DNA of 10,248 bases from Acidobacteriota bacterium (GCA_003225515.1 QIAK01000415.1:1-10248); one strand, 5' to 3'; counted from the first letter of the stretch, positions 1-5,353 are shown. Notes: a model not told the origin generated them from the letters alone. Translations and numbers: made by a program.

Positions 1-422
1 TTCCCCGGACTGCAGCCCAGGCGGGGTGGCTCGATGCGCTGCTCGACCATGAGCTCTTTTACAACTCGCGTCCCACCCGGGCATGGCCAATTGTGATACG
101 CCTGGACGTGGACTATAATCAGCTGTTGCTCCGGATCACTGGACGCCGTTGTTGTCCCACCTGTGGACGAATCTATAACGTCGATTTCCTGCCGCCACGT
201 GTGGATGAAGTTTGTGATGAAGCGCACGGGACGAAGCTGGTGACCCGTAATGACGACCGGTTGGAAGTGCTTCAGCCACGACTCACCGCATATCAGGAGC
301 AGACTCGTCCCGTAGCGGATTACTACCAGCGTACGGGCCGGCTGATCTCTGTGAATGGGGATCTGCCGATGGACGATGTTACGGACCAGATTTACAGGAT
401 ATTGGAAGATCATCACGCGTAA
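1..422 (+). CDS. adk: Adenylate kinase, C-terminal part (5' end outside the window)
   Basis: Adenylate kinase interconverts ATP + AMP and 2 ADP in the cytoplasm. The frame is open from position 3 and gives 139 residues before the TAA at 420-422. It opens with PRTAAQA, the tail of the family motif DGFPRT.QA, followed by the RLDVD segment. The LID domain of a long-form bacterial enzyme follows: CPTCGRIYN (partial residues 51-59), then FLPPR, then CDEAHG (71-76), then TRNDD with the arginine and aspartates usual after the LID. The Cys4-type zinc site seems changed: after C51, C54 and C71, the usual Cys or Asp at +3 is Ala74, followed by His75. The GTG at 93 is only an internal valine. The stop lies 5 bases before map, so the two genes are almost certainly co-transcribed. 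The usual neighbour upstream, secY, would lie outside the window. Confidence 0.95.
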   Translation, partial: PRTAAQAGWLDALLDHELFYNSRPTRAWPIVIRLDVDYNQLLLRITGRRCCPTCGRIYNVDFLPPRVDEVCDEAHGTKLVTRNDDRLEVLQPRLTAYQEQTRPVADYYQRTGRLISVNGDLPMDDVTDQIYRILEDHHA

Positions 423-427
423 GAAGA

Positions 428-1180
428 ATGGCGATTGTGTGTAAATCATCGGCGGAGATTGAGAAGATGCGGGCCAGCGGCCGCATCGTACGCCAGGTTC
501 TCGACTATGTCAGAACGCTGGTGGCGCCCGGTGTGTCGACCATGGATCTGGAGCGCGCTGCCGAGAAGAAGATTAAGGAACTTGGGGCCAAGCCGGCGTT
601 TAAGGGGTACTACGATTATCCCTGCGTATTGTGCACATCGGTGAATGAAGAAATTGTGCATGGGATTCCGTCGGAGAAGCGGATGTTGCAGGACGGCGAT
701 ATCGTTTCAATCGACTGCGGCGTCGTTCTCGACGGCTACTATGGCGATGCGGCGATCACGGTGCCGGTAGGGAGCGCCGTGAAGCCCGAGTTGCAGAAGT
801 TGCTCGACGTCACGGAAGCATCGCTCTATCGCGGAATTGAGCAGGCGCGAATCGGCAACTCGGTTGGCGACGTGGGAGCCGCGGTGCAGGAGCATGTGGA
901 AGCCGCGGGATTCAGCGTGGTGCGCGAGTTTGTTGGACACGGCATCGGCACTAAGTTGCACGAAGAGCCGCAGGTTCCCAATTACGGAGCGCGGGGACAC
1001 GGAGCGCGGTTGCGTGAGGGCATGGTGATCGCGATCGAGCCGATGGTGAATTACGGCAAGCCCGAAACCAGAGTGCTGGGCGATAAGTGGACGGCAGTAA
1101 CCGCAGACGGCAGCTTCAGCGCGCATTTTGAGCATTGCGTCGCGGTAACGAAAGATGGTCCGGTAATTTTGACGCAGTAA
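428..1180 (+). CDS. map: Methionine aminopeptidase, type I
   Basis: This 250-residue cytoplasmic metalloprotease removes the initiator methionine from nascent proteins. The length is typical of type Ia enzymes without an N-terminal extension. The five metal ligands of the pita-bread fold are visible: D96 (SIDCG), D107 (YYGDAA), H171 (GHGIG), E204 (IAIEP) and E235 (FEHCV). The substrate-contacting histidines H78 (EEIVHGI) and H178 (KLHEEP) are also present. The ATG at 428 lies 5 bases after the adk stop. Its ribosome-binding site is only a weak AAGAAG, which fits translational coupling to adk. The order adk-map-infA-rpmJ is common in bacteria that keep infA inside the ribosomal cluster. Confidence 0.97.
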   Translation: MAIVCKSSAEIEKMRASGRIVRQVLDYVRTLVAPGVSTMDLERAAEKKIKELGAKPAFKGYYDYPCVLCTSVNEEIVHGIPSEKRMLQDGDIVSIDCGVVLDGYYGDAAITVPVGSAVKPELQKLLDVTEASLYRGIEQARIGNSVGDVGAAVQEHVEAAGFSVVREFVGHGIGTKLHEEPQVPNYGARGHGARLREGMVIAIEPMVNYGKPETRVLGDKWTAVTADGSFSAHFEHCVAVTKDGPVILTQ

Positions 1181-1184
1181 AGTC

Positions 1185-1208
1185 GCTCTTGGCCAAAAAG
1201 CCAGGAGC
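1185..1208 (+). repeat. Intergenic heptad hairpin, map-infA gap
   Basis: The 40-base gap holds a hairpin. Positions 1185-1193 pair with 1200-1208 over 9 bp, one of them G-U, with loop CAAAAA. The 3' arm is two heptamers, AAAAGCC (1196-1202) and AGGAGCC (1203-1209), of the same family as the rpmJ-rpsM gap. One AGGAG (1203-1207) lies inside the stem. A second (1213-1217) is free but only 3 bases from the infA ATG. It is not a terminator, because no T-run follows. Confidence 0.65.
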
Positions 1209-1220
1209 CGCTAGGAGCGA

Positions 1221-1439
1221 ATGAGCAAAGAAGACGCGATTGAAGTTATGGCAGTGGTTCTGGAACCCTTGCCCAATGCTATGTTCCGGGTGGAATTAGA
1301 AAACAAACACCAGGTGCTGGCGCACGTTTCCGGCAAGATGCGCAAGAATTTCATCCGCATTCTGCCCGGAGACAAGGTCGCGGTGGAGCTTTCGCCCTAC
1401 GACCTGAATCGCGGACGAATTGTTTATCGTTACAAATAG
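1221..1439 (+). CDS. infA: Translation initiation factor IF-1
   Basis: IF-1 binds the A site of the 30S subunit and, with IF-2 and IF-3, steers initiator tRNA selection. The product has 72 residues, the standard length, and is one OB-fold domain. Recognisable family segments are the N-terminal MSKEDAIEV, the central FRVELENKH, and AHVSGKMRKNFIRILPGD followed by VELSPYDLNRGRIVYRYK. The ATG at 1221 gives the conserved N-terminus exactly. The Shine-Dalgarno candidates are AGGAG at 1213-1217 (very close) and AGGAG at 1203-1207 (within the upstream stem), so start-site accessibility may depend on that hairpin. This last point is inference. Confidence 0.97.
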   Translation: MSKEDAIEVMAVVLEPLPNAMFRVELENKHQVLAHVSGKMRKNFIRILPGDKVAVELSPYDLNRGRIVYRYK

Positions 1440-1443
1440 ATTT

Positions 1444-1478
1444 GCTGAAGGCTGATAGCTGACAGCTGAAGGCTGGGT
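1444..1478 (+). repeat. Five tandem GCTGNNN heptamers before rpmJ
   Basis: Five consecutive 7-base units, starting at 1444, 1451, 1458, 1465 and 1472, all begin GCTG. Their last three bases are AAG, ATA, ACA, AAG and GGT. The array fills almost the whole 40-base infA-rpmJ gap. The junction of units 4 and 5 forms GAAGG (1468-1472), the only Shine-Dalgarno-like sequence for rpmJ, 7 bases before its ATG. Unlike the other gaps, there is no clear inverted partner array. Confidence 0.85.
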
Positions 1479-1479
1479 T

Positions 1480-1593
1480 ATGAAAGTACGAGCATCGGTA
1501 AAGAAAATTTGCGACAAGTGCAAGGTCATCCACCGCAAGGGAGTAGTGCGGGTGATTTGCGTCAACTCGAAACACAAACAACGGCAAGGCTAA
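1480..1593 (+). CDS. rpmJ: 50S ribosomal protein bL36
   Basis: This 37-residue zinc-ribbon protein of the large subunit begins MKVRASVKKICDKCK and ends with SKHKQRQG. The zinc ligands are visible: C11 and C14 in CDKC, then C27 and H32 in ICVNSKH, which is the C+ (zinc-binding) form. The length is the usual 37-38 residues. It sits between infA and rpsM, its standard place. The ATG at 1480 is fixed by the conserved N-terminus. Its weak ribosome-binding site, GAAGG, is formed by the upstream heptamer array. Confidence 0.97.
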   Translation: MKVRASVKKICDKCKVIHRKGVVRVICVNSKHKQRQG

Positions 1594-1599
1594 ACCGCC

Positions 1600-1656
1600 C
1601 TTGGCCATTGGCTCTTGGCTTTTAGCTAGGACCCAACAGCCAAAAGCCAAGAGCCA
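1600..1656 (+). repeat. Inverted heptad arrays forming a 19-bp stem, rpmJ-rpsM gap
   Basis: Four 7-base units of the TTGGCT type (phase starts 1600, 1607, 1614, 1621) are followed by three units of the reverse complement, AACAGCC, AAAAGCC and AAGAGCC (starts 1635, 1642, 1649). Positions 1609-1627 can pair with 1638-1656 over 19 positions with one mismatch (A1624/C1641), leaving a 10-base loop. The stem ends exactly where the rpsM Shine-Dalgarno AGGAGAGG (1656-1663) begins. No T-run follows, so a terminator is unlikely. Confidence 0.85.
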
Positions 1657-1673
1657 GGAGAGGTTAGAGAAAT

Positions 1674-2060
1674 ATGGCACGTATTGCAGGCGTCGATCTT
1701 CCGCGCCAGAAGCACATCAACATCGCGCTGACCTATATCTACGGAATAGGACATCCGCGCGCCAGCCGTATCCTCGATGAGGCCAAGGTCGAGCCCATGA
1801 AGAAGGTGCAGGACCTCAGCGAGGAAGAGGTCAACCGTATCCGTACGGTCATTGAGCAGGAAGGCTTGGTGGAAGGCGATCTGCGCAAGGAAGTTTCGAT
1901 GAACATCAAGCGTCTCATCGAAATCGGTTCCTATCGCGGGTTCCGGCACCGGCGCAACCTGCCGGTCCGTGGGCAGCGCACGCACACGAATGCCCGTACC
2001 CGTAAGGGTCCGCGCAAAGGAACGGTCGCGCAGAAGAAGAAGGCGACGTCGAAAACTTAG
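1674..2060 (+). CDS. rpsM: 30S ribosomal protein uS13
   Basis: uS13 sits in the head of the small subunit, contacts the P-site tRNA and forms intersubunit bridges. The product has 128 residues, slightly longer than E. coli S13. The N-terminus MARIAGVDLPRQKHINIALT and the YIYGIG helix-two-turn-helix region (21-26) are typical. So are the segment GSYRGFRHRRNLPVRGQRT (about 86-103) and the basic tail NARTRKGPRKG. The ATG at 1674 has AGGAGAGG (1656-1663) 10 bases upstream. It is the first gene of the alpha-operon order rpsM-rpsK-rpsD-rpoA-rplQ. In E. coli the S4 repressor acts in the rpsM leader; whether that applies here is unknown. Confidence 0.97.
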   Translation: MARIAGVDLPRQKHINIALTYIYGIGHPRASRILDEAKVEPMKKVQDLSEEEVNRIRTVIEQEGLVEGDLRKEVSMNIKRLIEIGSYRGFRHRRNLPVRGQRTHTNARTRKGPRKGTVAQKKKATSKT

Positions 2061-2065
2061 GAAAC

Positions 2066-2193
2066 GTCGTTGGTCTTTGGTCGTCGGTCGTCGGCCAAAA
2101 CCATGGAGTAGGCGGCGGGAACGGCCAATCGATTTTTAGCGTCGTTCGGTAGAGATTGGAGTTGGGGGTTGCCAACGACCAACGACCGACGAC
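2066..2193 (+). repeat. Inverted GTCGTTG heptad arrays, rpsM-rpsK gap
   Basis: Four tandem heptamers of the GTCGTTG/GTCGTCG type start at 2066, 2073, 2080 and 2087. Three units in inverse orientation (CAACGAC, CAACGAC, CGACGAC) start at 2173, 2180 and 2187. Positions 2073-2095 can pair with 2171-2193 in 20 of 23 positions, one of them G-U, enclosing 75 bases. The 3' array ends just before the rpsK Shine-Dalgarno GAGGA (2195-2199). The enclosed segment has no recognisable gene. Confidence 0.85.
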
Positions 2194-2207
2194 TGAGGAC
2201 GGTCTTA

Positions 2208-2642
2208 ATGGCTAAACCAGCAGCAGCGGGTGGCGCAGCAGCCACACCGGATAAAAAAGGCAAGAAGAAAACCTTCAAAAAGAAGGAGCGCAAGCATGTT
2301 CCCCATGGACTGTGCTATGTACAGGCATCCTTCAATAACACGATCGTGACCATCTCCGACATGAATGGCAACGTTCTGTCTTGGAAGAGTTCGGGATCGC
2401 TCGGCTTCCGTGGATCGCGCAAAGGCACGCCGTTTGCGGCGCAGCAGGCTGCGTCGAACGCCGCTAACATGGCGCGGGATCACGGTGTGCGCAGTGTCGA
2501 TGTGCGCGTCAGTGGCCCGGGATCGGGCCGCGAGTCGGCGGTTCGCGCGCTGGCGGCTTCGGGAATCGAAGTGCGTTCCATTCGCGACGTGACTCCGATT
2601 CCGCACAACGGATGCCGTCCGCCAAAAAGACGTAGAGTGTAA
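2208..2642 (+). CDS. rpsK: 30S ribosomal protein uS11
   Basis: uS11 lies on the platform of the small subunit and helps shape the mRNA exit region next to the 16S 3' end. The product has 144 residues, about 15 more than E. coli S11. The extra length is an Ala/Gly then Lys-rich N-terminal tail (residues 1-30). The core is canonical: HGLCYVQASFNNTIVTISD, then the GFRGSRKGTPFAAQQAA region, and the C-terminus IPHNGCRPPKRRRV. I chose ATG 2208 because GAGGA (2195-2199) lies 8 bases upstream. An in-frame TTG at 2169 would add 13 residues encoded by the CAACGAC heptamers, which look non-coding. Confidence 0.96.
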   Translation: MAKPAAAGGAAATPDKKGKKKTFKKKERKHVPHGLCYVQASFNNTIVTISDMNGNVLSWKSSGSLGFRGSRKGTPFAAQQAASNAANMARDHGVRSVDVRVSGPGSGRESAVRALAASGIEVRSIRDVTPIPHNGCRPPKRRRV

Positions 2643-2647
2643 GAATC

Positions 2648-2719
2648 GTCGTTGGCCGCTCGTCGTTGGTCGTTGGCAAAATCGAAACGGCGAATGACCA
2701 ATGGCGAACGACCAACGAC
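2648..2719 (+). repeat. Inverted GTCGTTG heptad arrays, rpsK-rpsD gap
   Basis: Four heptamers start at 2648, 2655, 2662 and 2669; three are exactly GTCGTTG and one is GCCGCTC. Four inverse units start at 2692, 2699, 2706 and 2713, the last being CAACGAC. Positions 2662-2677 pair with 2704-2719 in 15 of 16 positions, with a 26-base loop. The family is the same as in the rpsM-rpsK gap. The remaining 66 bases to rpsD show only the rpsD ribosome-binding site. Confidence 0.85.
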
Positions 2720-2771
2720 AGTTTTACCGTCCGGGAGGAAGGGTGAAGCCAAACCCGTAAACCGGTCATCT

Positions 2772-2779
2772 AAAGGAGA
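2772..2779 (+). promoter_or_regulatory. Strong Shine-Dalgarno sequence for rpsD (decides a TTG start)
   Basis: AAAGGAGA lies 6 bases before the TTG at 2786. An in-frame TAA at 2771-2773 overlaps its start, so no upstream start codon is possible. The next in-frame ATG would remove the first zinc-ligand pair of uS4. TTG is therefore the initiation codon. Confidence 0.85.
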
Positions 2780-2785
2780 AGAAAC

Positions 2786-3415
2786 TTGGCACGTTATACC
2801 GATGCAGTCTGCCGTCTATGCCGCCGCGAGGGCATGAAGCTGTTCCTCAAAGGCGCAAAGTGCTTCAGCGATAAGTGTCCCATCGAGAAGCGTAACTTCG
2901 CCCCCGGACAACATGGCAAGGACCGCAAGGCCAAGATCGTTGGCTACGGCCTGCAGTTGCGCGAAAAACAGAAGGCTAAGCGCATTTACTTCACGCAGGA
3001 AGGCCAGTTCCGCAACTACTTCGAGAAGGCGGCGGCTTCGCAGGGCGTTACCGGCGAGAAGCTGCTGCAGCAACTCGAACGCCGTCTCGACAACGTTGTC
3101 TATCGCCTGGGATTTGCCCAGTCGCGGCGCCAGGCGCGCCAATTGGTGCGTCACGGGCACGTTGCGGTGGATAATCGCAAAGTCAATATTCCTTCGTATG
3201 AAGTGAGCGCCGGAGAAGAGATCGCGATCCGCGAGGGCAGCAAGAAGCTGACCGTGCTCGAACTGGCAAAGGAATTTGCCAGCCATGGCACGACCGTCAG
3301 TTGGCTCGAAGTGGACCGCGACAACTACAAGGCAAAAGTACTGAGCCTGCCGAAGCGCGAAGACATTCAGCTGCCGGTGAATGAGCAATTGATTGTTGAG
3401 TTGTACAGCAAGTAG
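2786..3415 (+). CDS. rpsD: 30S ribosomal protein uS4 (TTG start)
   Basis: uS4 is a primary 16S rRNA binder that nucleates 30S assembly. In E. coli it also represses the alpha operon. The product has 209 residues, the usual length. The N-terminus MARYTDAVCRLCRREG carries zinc ligands C9 and C12, with C26 and C31 following (CFSDKC), so this is the zinc-binding form. Then come KRNFAPGQHG and YGLQLREKQKAKRIY. The S4 RNA-binding domain spans about residues 98-160 (LERRLDNVVYRLGFA, RQARQLVRHGHVAVD). The start is TTG, supported by the strong upstream Shine-Dalgarno sequence and the conserved N-terminus. The TAG stop shares its last G with a heptamer array. Confidence 0.97.
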   Translation: MARYTDAVCRLCRREGMKLFLKGAKCFSDKCPIEKRNFAPGQHGKDRKAKIVGYGLQLREKQKAKRIYFTQEGQFRNYFEKAAASQGVTGEKLLQQLERRLDNVVYRLGFAQSRRQARQLVRHGHVAVDNRKVNIPSYEVSAGEEIAIREGSKKLTVLELAKEFASHGTTVSWLEVDRDNYKAKVLSLPKREDIQLPVNEQLIVELYSK

Positions 3416-3472
3416 TCGTCGGTCGTCAGTCGTCGGCACGAACTAATCTGCCGACGGCCGAAAGCCAATGAC
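3415..3472 (+). repeat. Inverted GTCGTCG heptad arrays, rpsD-rpoA gap
   Basis: Three heptamers, GTCGTCG, GTCGTCA and GTCGTCG, start at 3415, 3422 and 3429; the first base is the G of the rpsD stop codon. A degenerate inverse array starts at 3452, 3459 and 3466 (last unit CAATGAC). Positions 3429-3437 pair with 3450-3458 over 9 bp, one of them G-U, with a 12-base loop. The remaining ~108 bases to rpoA hold no recognisable element except GAAGGAGA (3568-3575), the rpoA ribosome-binding site. Confidence 0.75.
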
Positions 3473-3580
3473 GGTTTTCTGGTCCATTTTTCGAGCCATT
3501 ACAGCCTCTGCTGGCGGCTGACCTGAGTCCGGACCGATTCAGGGAGCCAGCACCGAGCCAAACGGCCGAAGGAGAAACAC

Positions 3581-4618
3581 ATGCTTTGGAAGGGGTTTCA
3601 AAAACCGAAACGTCTCGCCACTGACACCTCCAGCCTTACCGACAAGTATGGAATGTTCTGGGCCCAGCCTTTTGAGCGCGGCTTCGGCACTACCGTGGGC
3701 AATGCCCTGCGGCGGGTTCTGCTGAGCTCGATTGAAGGCGCGGCTGTCACTGCGGTGAAAATGGAAGGCGTGCTGCACGAATTTCAGTCGATTCCTGGCG
3801 TGGTCGAGGACGCGACCGACATCATCCTCAACCTGAAGCAGATTCCGTTCAAGCTTGCGGGCGATGCGCCAAAGGCAATCTATCTGCGCGCCGATCAGCC
3901 CGGAGTCGTCACCAGCGGCATGATTGAGGCCGACGGCGACGTCGAGGTGCTGGACAAAGACGTCTACATCGCGACCGTCAGCGAGGGTGGCAAGCTCGAC
4001 ATGGAGATGCGCCTGAAGCGCGGCCGCGGCTACACTTCCGCCGATAAGAACTTCGACGAGGATCTGGGAATCGGCTTCATCCCGATCGACTCGGTTCACT
4101 CGCCCGTACGCAAGTGCAACTACACGGTCGAAGCAGCCCGTCTCGGTCAGATCACCGACTACGACAAGCTCACGCTCGAAGTGTGGACCAACGGCTCCAT
4201 TACGCCTGCCGACTCGCTTGGCCTGGCCGCGAAGCTGCTGAAGGACCACATGAACATCTTCATCAACTTCGAGGAAGAAATCGAAACCGGCACGTCTTCA
4301 TCGGACGACCGCAAGCCCGAGATCCACAATGAAAATCTGAACCGTTCCGTGGAAGAGCTGGAGCTTTCGGTGCGCAGTTACAATTGCCTGAAGAATGCGA
4401 ACATCCAGACCATCGGAGAACTCGTGCAGAAGACGGAATCCGAAATGTTGAAGACCAAGAATTTCGGCCGCAAGTCGCTGAACGAGATCAAGGAGATCCT
4501 CTCCTCGATGGGGCTGAGCCTGGGCATGAAGATCGACGAGCATGGAAATGCAGTGCCCGGACCGACGTCAAATCAGGTCCTTCCGGCATCCGCTTACGGT
4601 CCGGACGACCAGCTGTAG
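3581..4618 (+). CDS. rpoA: DNA-directed RNA polymerase subunit alpha
   Basis: The alpha subunit dimerises to start assembly of core RNA polymerase, and its C-terminal domain contacts UP-element DNA and activators. The product has 345 residues. The N-terminal domain (about 1-235) has the assembly signature FERGFGTTVGNALRRVLLSS (31-50) and LRADQPG at 102-108. A flexible acidic linker (about 231-255) leads to the C-terminal domain (about 256-320). All DNA-contact positions known from E. coli are present: R265, N268, C269, G296, K298, S299 and E302. The last ~25 residues, Pro- and Gly-containing, are an unremarkable tail. The start is fixed by GAAGGAGA 5 bases upstream. The gene sits between rpsD and rplQ as expected. 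Confidence 0.98.
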   Translation: MLWKGFQKPKRLATDTSSLTDKYGMFWAQPFERGFGTTVGNALRRVLLSSIEGAAVTAVKMEGVLHEFQSIPGVVEDATDIILNLKQIPFKLAGDAPKAIYLRADQPGVVTSGMIEADGDVEVLDKDVYIATVSEGGKLDMEMRLKRGRGYTSADKNFDEDLGIGFIPIDSVHSPVRKCNYTVEAARLGQITDYDKLTLEVWTNGSITPADSLGLAAKLLKDHMNIFINFEEEIETGTSSSDDRKPEIHNENLNRSVEELELSVRSYNCLKNANIQTIGELVQKTESEMLKTKNFGRKSLNEIKEILSSMGLSLGMKIDEHGNAVPGPTSNQVLPASAYGPDDQL

Positions 4619-4625
4619 AAAATCA

Positions 4626-4693
4626 GAGGCTAGAGGCCTGGGATAGGGATCAAAAAGAGAATTGCTGATCCCTTGTCCCTAAGCCCTGACCCC
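4626..4693 (+). repeat. Inverted GGGNTNA-type heptad arrays, rpoA-rplQ gap
   Basis: Four G-rich 7-base units start at 4626 (GAGGCTA), 4633, 4640 (GGGATAG) and 4647. Four C-rich units of pattern TNNNCCC start at 4666 (TGATCCC), 4673, 4680 and 4687. Positions 4640-4652 pair with 4666-4679 over 13 bp with one bulged T and one G-U, around a 13-base loop. The outer units are also partly complementary. The rplQ Shine-Dalgarno GAGGG (4699-4703) follows at once. The heptamer differs from the GTCGTTG type of the three gaps upstream. Confidence 0.8.
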
Positions 4694-4710
4694 TAACTGA
4701 GGGTTTCCCA

Positions 4711-5220
4711 ATGCGTCACAAAAAAGCTGGATTCAAACTCGGACGGAACACATCGCACCGGCGCTCGCTGCTGCGCAACCTGGTCACATCGGTGATCGTG
4801 GAAGAGCGCATCGAGACCACCGTCCCCAAAGCCAAGGCCGCCCGTCCTCTGGTCGAGAAGATGATCACGCTGGGCAAGCGCGGCGATGTTGCCGCCCGCC
4901 GTTTGGCTGCGGCATACCTGATGACGGATGAGTCTGTCGTGAAGTTATTCGACACCGTCGGACCGCGCTTTGGCGACCGCAACGGCGGATACACCCGCAT
5001 TATCCGCACTCACTGGAATAAGGGTGACGGCGCTGACAAGGCTTTCCTCGAGCTGCTCGGCAGCGAGAAGGTTCTGGACGAGAAGCGCGAGAAGCGCGCC
5101 GAAACCCGCGCCAAGAAAGCCGCCGAAACCAAGAAAGCCATGGAAGAAGCGGAAGCGCAGGCTCAAGTTGAAAGCGAATCCGCAGCAACCGAGGGCAAAG
5201 GGGAAGATAAAAAAGAGTAG
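4711..5220 (+). CDS. rplQ: 50S ribosomal protein bL17, with a long charged C-terminal tail
   Basis: bL17 lies near the polypeptide exit of the large subunit. The family core is clear in residues 1-118: MRHKKAGFKLGRNTSHRRSL, LVTSVIVEERIETTVPKAKA, GDVAARRLAAAYL, then the GPRFGDRNGGYTRII segment near 84-98. Total length is 169 residues against 127 in E. coli. The excess is a tail from about 120 rich in Lys, Glu and Ala, probably a charged helix ending in disorder. ATG 4711 has GAGGG (4699-4703) 7 bases upstream. It is the last gene of the operon and is followed within about 25 bases by a terminator. Confidence 0.97.
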   Translation: MRHKKAGFKLGRNTSHRRSLLRNLVTSVIVEERIETTVPKAKAARPLVEKMITLGKRGDVAARRLAAAYLMTDESVVKLFDTVGPRFGDRNGGYTRIIRTHWNKGDGADKAFLELLGSEKVLDEKREKRAETRAKKAAETKKAMEEAEAQAQVESESAATEGKGEDKKE

Positions 5221-5242
5221 TTTCGTCCAAACGTTTTACCGA

Positions 5243-5271
5243 GGCACGGCATTTCGCCGTGCCTTTTCATT
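5243..5271 (+). terminator. Factor-independent terminator of the ribosomal operon
   Basis: A perfect 8-bp stem GGCACGGC/GCCGTGCC (5243-5250 and 5256-5263) with loop ATTTC is followed by TTTTCATTT. It lies 22 bases after the rplQ stop. Its sequence is unrelated to the heptad hairpins of the operon, which lack a T-run. Confidence 0.9.
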
Positions 5272-5353
5272 TGCTTCCCCACTGGTACATGTCCCGCTGC
5301 GTCTCCCACTCGTAACCTTTCCTCGCCTTCTGTCATTCCTTAAACTTCTTTTA

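Noticed and set aside
1600..1660. Terminator between rpmJ and rpsM
   Set aside because: The stem is strong but is followed by a purine-rich Shine-Dalgarno sequence rather than a T-run, and the operon continues.
2169..2207. N-terminal extension of rpsK from a TTG at 2169
   Set aside because: The 13 extra codons are the CAACGAC heptamers and their flank. ATG 2208 has a properly spaced Shine-Dalgarno and matches the family.
2816..3439. Open frame of 207 codons antisense to rpsD
   Set aside because: It is a shadow of the conserved rpsD gene with no independent start signal or family match.
2066..3472. CRISPR-like array
   Set aside because: The units are 7 bases, directly abutting and in inverted pairs, with no 20-50 base spacers and no cas genes.
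3539..4249. Open frame of 236 codons antisense to rpoA
   Set aside because: It is fully covered by the conserved rpoA gene and its translation has no recognisable family pattern; it is a by-product of high GC codon use.
4970..5353. Long upstream extension of the small membrane protein gene
   Set aside because: It overlaps rplQ in another frame and runs through the terminator hairpin. The ATG at 5354 precedes the hydrophobic anchor directly.
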